Under the pieces are notes generated by a model. That model was given only the letters and a program-made list of their open reading frames with translations. It searched no databases and had not been told where the DNA came from. This document shows, one piece after another, positions 8,801 through 13,607 of a stretch of 13,607 nt of DNA; within the stretch, counting starts at the first letter, position 1, and each line of letters opens with the position of its first letter. The DNA is from Chlamydomonas sphaeroides (Eukaryota > Chlorophyta > Chlorophyceae > Chlamydomonadales > Chlamydomonadaceae). The position numbers and the translations under genes were made by a program. Where the stretch lies: assembly GCA_001662425.1 (NCBI GenBank), contig BDDC01002365.1:1-13607 (forward strand), read 5' to 3'.

Positions 8801-11652
8801 CGGACCACATCGCCGAGGTGCCCGCCGTGCCCGAGCCGTCGGTCCGGTCCGGCAAGGTCGGCGGCCCCGGCGGCGCTCCCGGCATCGCGGCGGGCGCGCT
8901 GTGCCAGGGGGGCCACGGCGGCGTGGGCGGCGCGGCCGCCATCTACGGCGAGACGCCGCTGCGGCTGGTGATGGGCGCCTGCAACATTCCGCACCCCAGC
9001 AAGGTGCGTGTGCTCTTTGCAAAGAAGTACATATCATATATGTACTATTTCTAATACTTATGTATCATACTTGAGTATGCTTATTATAAGTAGTAGCACG
9101 CCGCAGCCCATCAAGGGTCGCCGCCGCGTGCGTGTTTGTGTGAGGGCGGCAGGGGCCGCGGCCGCATGACTCAGGGCCGCGGTGCAGCCGCCGGCCAGCC
9201 AACCGTTGCCCACCAGCCACCAACCACCTCACCAACGACAACCGCTCCCCTCCGCCGCCGGGCCCGGTGCTGCTGTGCTCGCAGACCAAGACGGGCGGTG
9301 AGGACGCGTTCTTCCTGTCGCAAGCCGGCCGCGGCGCGCTGGGCGTGGCGGACGGCGTTGGCAGCTGGAGCGCGGACGACGGCGTCGACCCGGCAGCCTA
9401 CTCGCGCGACATGATGCGCGCAGCGTCGTCCAGCATCGAGGCGTGCGCAGGGCGCATGGGTGAGCCGGCCGGATATATGTATCTGTAGATAGAGTTTGAG
9501 TTAGATACATATAATGGGTAAGAGGTTGATGGAATTCATTGGGCCGGACCGGCGTCCTCCAGCATTGAGGCGTGTGTGTGGTGTTTGACATCCCTGTCCG
9601 CACCCACCTGCACCGCCTGCATGCCGATCCTCGGCCTTGCCTGCCTGCCTGCCCCATCCCCCAATCCCCCATCCCCCCCACCCCCTGCCCCCCAGGCGCC
9701 CGCATGGCTCTGGCGGACGCGCACCTGACGGTAAAGCACGCCGGCAGCGCCACCGGCATCTTGGGCGTCATGCCGCCCGACACCAACGTGCTGCAGGTAC
9801 GGCACACCGCCTCCGCGCGTGTGCTTGCGCGCCCCCATCTGCGCAAACCCCGGCTGCCACCGGCGCCCCACAGACCTGCTGGCCAGCTGTCGCGGTGCTG
9901 GGCTCCCAAGACGCCCCAGTTCGCAACAACCCACCGCCTTGCGCTCCGCCTCCCGCTTTGCTCACCTGGCCCGCAGGTCATCAACGTGGGCGACAGCGGC
10001 ATGCGGCTCATCCGGCAAGGCCGCCTCGCCATGGCCACACGACCGCAGGCGCACGCACACAACATGCCGTACCAGCTGGCCTGCCCGGACGAGCCCGTGT
10101 GCGACACCGACTCCACGGTTCAGGTACGGAGGGGGCATTTCCGGGCTGGGCGGACCGCGCCCAACGCCGCATGCGACGGCGCGGTCACGATGTGTCGGTA
10201 CGGCACCGTACCGTGCATCCGTGACCTCGCGCCGTAACCTGCCGTACGCGCAGGGCGATGTGTACGACATCCACCTGGAGCACGGCGACGTCATCATCAT
10301 GGCCACCGACGGCCTGTTCGACAACCTGTGGCCCGACACCATGCTGGCCATCGTCAACAAGGTACGGCACGACCGCCCCGCTGCCGTACAACTGCTGTAC
10401 ATCATGCCGTCCACCGTACTTCGCCGCCATATGCCCAGCACACGCACCGCTGGTCGCTGACCGAGCCCGCAACTTCCGCGCAACAAACATCCCGGCTGCA
10501 CTCGCGCCCGCAGATGCTGTCGGAGAAGCCACAGCGAGTCGACTCGGCGCCTGAGGAGGCGCTCGTGGGCGTCGCGCTCAGCCCCACCATCACTAGCTCC
10601 GACGCCACGTGCGTCGAGGTGATCACCGACACCGCCGCTACCAGCTCGGCCGCGGCCTCGAGCACCGGCGGCGATGCCGACAGCAGCCTAGCGCCGCCCA
10701 AGGCAGCCATCGTGGCGTCCGCGTCCTCGAGCACCTCGCCGGCGGCCAAGGCGGGCCTGACGGCGACGGGCTCGGCGACCGTGGGCCCGCTGCCTGGGGA
10801 GGCGGAGGACGGCGTCGGCAAGCACGCGCCGGTGGCTGGCGACCAGGGCGAGGTGAGCACTGCAGCTGTCGCGCTGTGGATGTGACGTCACTTTGTGCGA
10901 AGCTCGCGGACGCGGGCGGCGGCGGCTGGGGCCCTGGCCGAGGCGCGGCCCGCGGCTCCGGCACCCGGGACCCACCAGCTCGCAGCGCACCGATGCATCG
11001 CCGTATGGCGTAACGCCGAGCACGCGCTGCCCCCGCGCCCCGCCTGCCCGCCGCCCGCCCGCCAGGTCATCCGCGCCGACGCCTCTTCGTCGCCGCTGCC
11101 TGCGCATGTGGCCTCGCGCCGCGCCGCCGAGCTGGCGCGCATGCTGGCTCGCTCCGCGGGCGCCAACATGCTGCGGCGCGACGTGCGCACGCCCTTCGCA
11201 GTCGAGCTATCCAAGCAGCCCTCGGTGAGCAGCCGCAGCGCCTACGCCACATAGGCACACCGGCTCTCAGCCACACAGGCATGCAGCCACACAGGCATAC
11301 CGGCTCACAGCTCACTCGCTCGCAACGGCCTCACGCGCAGCGCTTCGGGCGGCGCAAGGCCAAGCTCCTCGCGCGTGCCTGCCGCGAAACCCTGACCTCC
11401 CTTTCCCCCCGGCCCTTCCTCACCGCCCCAACCCCGCAGGCGACGCCCGAGTTCCGGGCCAACCCGCGCGGCGGCAAGCCCGACGACGTGACGGTGGTGG
11501 TGGCCATCGTGGTGGAGGCAGACGCCGCAAGCCTGTGGGCCGGCTCGCAGCTGCCGGCGGTGCCGGGGCTACAGGCGGGGCGAGAGAGCCAGGGCCTGGG
11601 CGCTGGCAGCGCCAGGCTGCCCAGCAGCCGCGCCGGCTCGGGCAAGCTGTGA
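4083..11652 (+). CDS. HET/TIR-like domain - PP2C (PPTC7-like) phosphatase fusion protein
   Basis: One multi-exon gene of about 880 residues. Well-supported exons: 6326-6397, 6671-6768, 7200-7295, 7489-7573, 7737-7862, 8043-8182, 8405-8486, 8600-8680, 8797-9003, 9285-9459, 9696-9796, 9977-10123, 10254-10361, 10514-10852, 11066-11224 and 11440-11652 (stop TGA at 11650). Every junction is GT-AG, every phase matches, and the sum is 2229 nt. Earlier exons (4083-4304, 4977-5036, one ending at 5641, 5797-5814, 5865-5894) are less certain. ATG 4083 is chosen because an in-frame TAG lies at 4008-4010 with no ATG between. The N-terminal half has HET/TIR-like motifs and the C-terminal half a complete metal-dependent Ser/Thr phosphatase. 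Inferred role: signalling in which the first domain senses or recruits and the second dephosphorylates. Two separate genes are unlikely, because exons 8405-9003 join both halves without a phase break, internal stop or new start. Confidence 0.82.
6769..7199 (+). other. 431-nt intron with 15-nt minisatellite
   Basis: Intron between the exon ending PPID+AG (phase 2) and the exon starting C-GGG-CTG. The acceptor must be GTCAG at 7195-7199 rather than the ACAG five bases upstream, because only the later site keeps the VVHAW frame. It contains about 2.9 copies of CGTGGGGCTGGGGGA at 7011-7053. Confidence 0.8.
7011..7053. repeat. 15-nt tandem minisatellite, ~2.9 copies
   Basis: CGTGGGGCTGGGGGA is repeated at 7011-7025 and 7026-7040, with a partial copy at 7041-7053, inside an intron. 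The array is G-rich with many G4 runs, so slippage and G-quadruplex formation are possible. Confidence 0.9.
8600..8958 (+). other. Proline/glycine-rich inter-domain linker
   Basis: Exon 8600-8680 encodes QVAYEKKPGLLALLGCARP followed by a run of prolines and the donor TCG|GTACGT. The first part of exon 8797-9003 continues with VPDHIAEVPAVPEPS and a Gly/Ala-rich stretch before the phosphatase begins at LRLVMGACNIPHP. Choosing the donor at 8681 rather than the GT at 8644 is required: only 8681 leaves phase 0 to match the next exon. This linker physically joins the two domains and is the main evidence that they form one protein. Confidence 0.75.
9026..9091. repeat. AT-rich intronic hairpins
   Basis: Two inverted repeats inside intron 9004-9284. 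AGTACATAT (9026-9034) pairs with ATATGTACT (9038-9046). CATACT (9066-9071) pairs with AGTATG (9074-9079), flanked by an outer ACTTAT/ATAAGT pair (9056-9061/9086-9091). The whole block is strikingly AT-rich in a GC-rich gene. Confidence 0.8.
9474..9513. repeat. 11-bp perfect inverted repeat in intron
   Basis: TATATGTATCT (9474-9484) and AGATACATATA (9503-9513) are exact reverse complements with an 18-nt loop, inside intron 9460-9695. Like the hairpins in the preceding intron it is AT-rich and uses the same words (ATATGTA, TACATAT), so both may derive from the same small element. Confidence 0.85.
9552..9574 (+). repeat. Intronic near-copy of the preceding exon's 3' end
   Basis: Positions 9552-9574 match exon positions 9423-9445 at 21 of 23 bases (the part encoding ASSSIEA). 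The copy lies downstream of the AT-rich inverted repeat in the same intron. The exon copy is followed by the real donor (GTGAGC at 9460); the intronic copy is not followed by an equivalent one. Confidence 0.75.
10196..10211. repeat. 16-nt near-palindrome, copy 1 (second copy at 12573-12588)
   Basis: CGGTACGGCACCGTAC in intron 10124-10253 contains the hairpin GGTACGG-CA-CCGTACC (10197-10212). The exact reverse complement of the 16-mer occurs at 12573-12588 in the 3' flank. Copies on opposite strands 2.4 kb apart suggest a small dispersed element. Confidence 0.6.
10514..10852 (+). other. Low-complexity insert within the PP2C domain
   Basis: A single 113-codon exon rich in Ala, Ser, Thr and Gly (for example ITDTAATSSAAASSTGG) separates the ATDGLFDN half of the phosphatase from its C-terminal helices and the final KPDD motif. 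The compact family has only a short connection here. Phase 0 at both ends means it can be skipped without changing frame. It is probably a disordered surface loop and a likely phosphorylation target. Confidence 0.75.
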
Positions 11653-12804
11653 GGCGGACCGCGCTTTGAGGGGCTGTGTGCCGTTGGCCGGCAGCCCAGG
11701 CGGCGGCGGCGCGCTTTCCGCCGGCGCCGGGGAGCGTGGGGCCGTGCGGATGGCGGCTGCGGCGGAAGGGCCGCCGCCGGCGGCCTGTCGGCTGTGCCCT
11801 GCCTGTGGCCTGCGGGTCACGGGTGTGAGGGCGCCCTGAGGTGCAGCTGTGGTGCTGTGTGCGTCGCTGTTTGAGGGTTCGCTATTTTATCCTGTTGCGG
11901 TTTTTGTTGAGGGAGCGCCGAGCGCGAGCAGAAGCGCGTGGCGCGGCGTGTGAGCCGAGCCGTGTGGTGTCGTGTCGTGGTTTCGTTTGCGTGGTTGGCG
12001 CGCTGCTGGCGTCGTCGAGCGTTGCAAGCAAAGAGTCAAGGGCATCGGCTGCCGCGGCCGTCGGTGGGGGCCGCGTTGTGAGCACGCGGGGAATGCACGC
12101 GGGTAGGGGTGCGCGGGGCAGCGACTGTGTGTGCCTCTGTGTCGCTCGCATGCGCAGCAGGTGGACGTCGCGGCGCCGGCCGGGGCCCAAGCCTGCGTGC
12201 GGCCGGGCGTGTCTCGCCGATGTGCAGCCCAGGCGCTGCCGGGTGCCCGGCGCCCACAGGCAAGGCCAAGGGACAGGAGCGAGGTGGCATGCGAGATGGC
12301 ATGCGCACGGAGCGCACTGGTGCCTCCCAACGCAACTATTGCGCCCTGGTCCGGCCAGGGCCTGCGGCAAGCGCGCTGTGCAGCACACCGAATGCCGGTG
12401 GCGGGAGCCCACAGGGCGCATGCGTGGGTGAGCGTTGCGACGTTAATATGGCGTTGCGTGTGTGGCTGGTATTTGTATTGCGCGAAACCCACCCCTAATA
12501 ATTTCTTGACACGGTTGCTCGCTAGCTGGCCGCCTTGCGTAGGGCCCTAGCCAATGTGCACTGTGCTGGTGTGTACGGTGCCGTACCGTGTACGATATCG
12601 CACCGGGGCGGCGAACGGCCCCCCTAATTTCGTGTCCTTACGCACTGCCGACGCCGCTGCCGGCGGCGCATGGGGGCAAGCAAAGCTATACAACGGGCAG
12701 CAAGGAGAAGAGACTGTCGAAGAATGTCTCCAGCGCCGCTGCGCAGGATAGGTGGGCTGTGTAGCTTTGCGCTGATGGACTGTTGTGAACATCGGCAGTC
12801 GGGG

Positions 12805-12827
12805 CCGGCCGCGCGAGCTGCGGCCGG
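12805..12827. repeat. GC-rich hairpin
   Basis: CCGGCCGC (12805-12812) and GCGGCCGG (12820-12827) are perfect reverse complements around a 7-nt loop. A second short stem, GGGGC/GCCCC, follows at 12841-12853. Both could fold in RNA, but GC-rich genomes produce such stems by chance. Confidence 0.5.
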
Positions 12828-12991
12828 TCCGCGCCGCGGTGGGGCGGTGCCCCAACCCGTTGAGCCGGCGTTCCTAAACTGGGCCGGCACTGGCCGGCAC
12901 ACAGCTGTGGGCCATGGGGCTGGGCTCGGGCCCCTGATCGCCTCAATTGCGCAGATCGCCCGATGCCTGCAGGAGGTGGGGCCCGTTGGCC

Positions 12992-13029
12992 CCGAGGTCT
13001 CCATGTTGGCCCGAGGTCTCCATGTTGGC
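12992..13029. repeat. 19-nt perfect tandem duplication
   Basis: CCGAGGTCTCCATGTTGGC occurs at 12992-13010 and again, base for base, at 13011-13029. The identity implies a recent slippage or duplication event in non-coding DNA. Confidence 0.95.
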
Positions 13030-13500
13030 TCGTTGGCCTACGAAGCCGTATGTGACGCCCGTCCCTCGAGGCGGCGGTCAAACAAGCGCTGCCCATGCGC
13101 GGCCAGGTTTATCCAGGGGGCGTTGCGCTTCTGCCCTGAGGCGCCCCTAGGGCGGCCTGGCTGTCTGGTATATCCCTTGGCACGTGTTGTGGGGTCAGCA
13201 GCGCAGAGCCTGGGGCGCGTCCGGCGTCGCCGCTGGCCCTGTGGCCGGAGAGGGGAGCTGGAGCGGGCACCTGGCTCCGGCTGCGGCCTGTTGCCACTGT
13301 AACGCGCGAGGACTGTGTGACGCCGTCCCTATTGCCCCTCCCCAACGCTTCACGTCGGAGGGTCCGATGAGGTCCGGTGCAACCCCGCTCATCCTTATCC
13401 CTGAAAACGCTGCGCCGACCTTTGGTGCAGCAAGCCGCGCTGCCTGCGTTGTTGGGATAAGAATGCCTGGGTGGCTGCCCCGCCCTATGGAAACATATTG

Positions 13501-13505
13501 TGTAA
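13501..13505 (+). terminator. Candidate TGTAA poly(A) signal
   Basis: TGTAA in a locally AT-richer context (CATATTGTGTAAAACCC). It could end a plus-strand transcript, possibly a long-3'UTR form of the fusion gene or an unrecognised transcript. Evidence is limited to the pentamer and its context. Confidence 0.25.
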
Positions 13506-13607
13506 AACCCGTTTCATCCTGGTAACACAAGAAAGCTCTTGTCACGCCGGAGTGCGTGACTGACGGATCGCGTGATGGTCGTGGACCCGGGTAGCCAAGG
13601 CGTGGGG

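Larger units (their letters stand above)
8959..11523 (+). other. PP2C phosphatase domain, PPTC7/Ptc7/PBCP type
   Basis: Motifs in order: GACNIPHPSK then GGEDAFFLS (8959-9320), LGVADGVGSW and AYSRDMM (exon 9285-9459), GSATGILGVM (exon 9696-9796), INVGDSGMRLIRQGR and the MPYQLAC segment (exon 9977-10123), GDVIIMATDGLFDNLW (exon 10254-10361), RTPFAVE (exon 11066-11224) and GGKPDDVTVVVAIV (exon 11440-11652). The aspartates expected to bind Mn/Mg (GGED, ADGVG, ATDGLFDN, KPDD) are all present, so it should be catalytically competent. Opening with PHPxK then GGEDA, and the form ADGVGxW, is typical of the PPTC7 subgroup, whose known members act in mitochondria or, for PBCP, the chloroplast. Here no obvious transit peptide precedes it, because it sits at the C-terminus of a fusion. 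Confidence 0.9.
11653..13607. other. 3' UTR / intergenic region, no supported gene
   Basis: No recognisable coding sequence follows the stop at 11652. Long open frames (12670-13302 plus, 13195-13545 minus) lack motifs or splice support. TGTAA words on the plus strand occur at 13298-13302 and 13501-13505, and I saw none between 11653 and about 13290, so either the fusion gene has a very long 3' UTR or it uses a variant signal. Small hairpins (12805-12827, 12841-12853) and a 19-nt tandem duplication are also present. Confidence 0.5.

Noticed and set aside
10402..10860. 152-codon minus-strand frame
   Set aside because: Antisense shadow of the low-complexity insert exon; GC-rich codons on the plus strand keep the opposite frame open.
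8797..11652. PP2C as a separate downstream gene
   Set aside because: No start codon, 5' UTR-like gap or poly(A) word separates it from the HET/TIR-like exons, and intron phases run on unbroken through the linker exons 8405-8486, 8600-8680 and 8797-9003.
12670..13302. 210-codon plus-strand frame
   Set aside because: No recognisable domain, contains a 19-nt tandem duplication whose length is not a multiple of three, and no splice or start context supports it.

Overview
The window looks like nuclear DNA of a volvocine green alga (Chlamydomonas/Volvox type). It is very GC-rich, genes are split into many short exons by GT-AG introns of about 110-430 nt, acceptors are mostly (C/G)CAG, TGTAA words (the algal poly(A) signal) occur, and G-rich micro- and minisatellites are common. 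No bacterial, plasmid or phage signature was seen. Both genes were rebuilt by eye from splice sites, reading phase and protein-family resemblance.

Layout. 1-66 is a (CAGGGG)11 repeat. About 553-1446, minus strand, is the 5' part of a secreted or membrane-anchored protein (signal peptide plus three exons) of a large, mostly unnamed volvocine ectodomain family. It probably runs off the left edge. 1447-4082 is about 2.6 kb with no gene I can support, although three TGTAA words at 3642-3749 suggest a plus-strand 3' end. 4083-11652, plus strand, is one large gene with about 21 exons. 11653-13607 is 3' UTR and/or intergenic DNA with small repeats and no convincing gene.

The large plus-strand gene is the main result. 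Its exons from 6326 to the stop at 11652 join with matching intron phases at every junction and total 2229 nt (742 codons plus stop). The first half encodes a HET/TIR-like domain, with motifs VVHAW, WMDIFAVPQ and RLWCLYE. After a Pro/Gly-rich linker, the second half encodes a PP2C-type Ser/Thr phosphatase of the PPTC7/Ptc7/PBCP type, with GGED, ADGVG, VGDSG, ATDGLFDN and GGKPDD all intact. It therefore looks like a single-chain fusion of a signalling or death-type domain with a metal-dependent phosphatase. A 113-residue low-complexity insert lies inside the phosphatase half. The N-terminal exons (4083-5894) are less certain and may include a GC-AG intron and an 18-nt microexon.

Two introns of the phosphatase half carry AT-rich hairpins in otherwise GC-rich DNA. 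One of them also holds a diverged copy of the end of the preceding exon.
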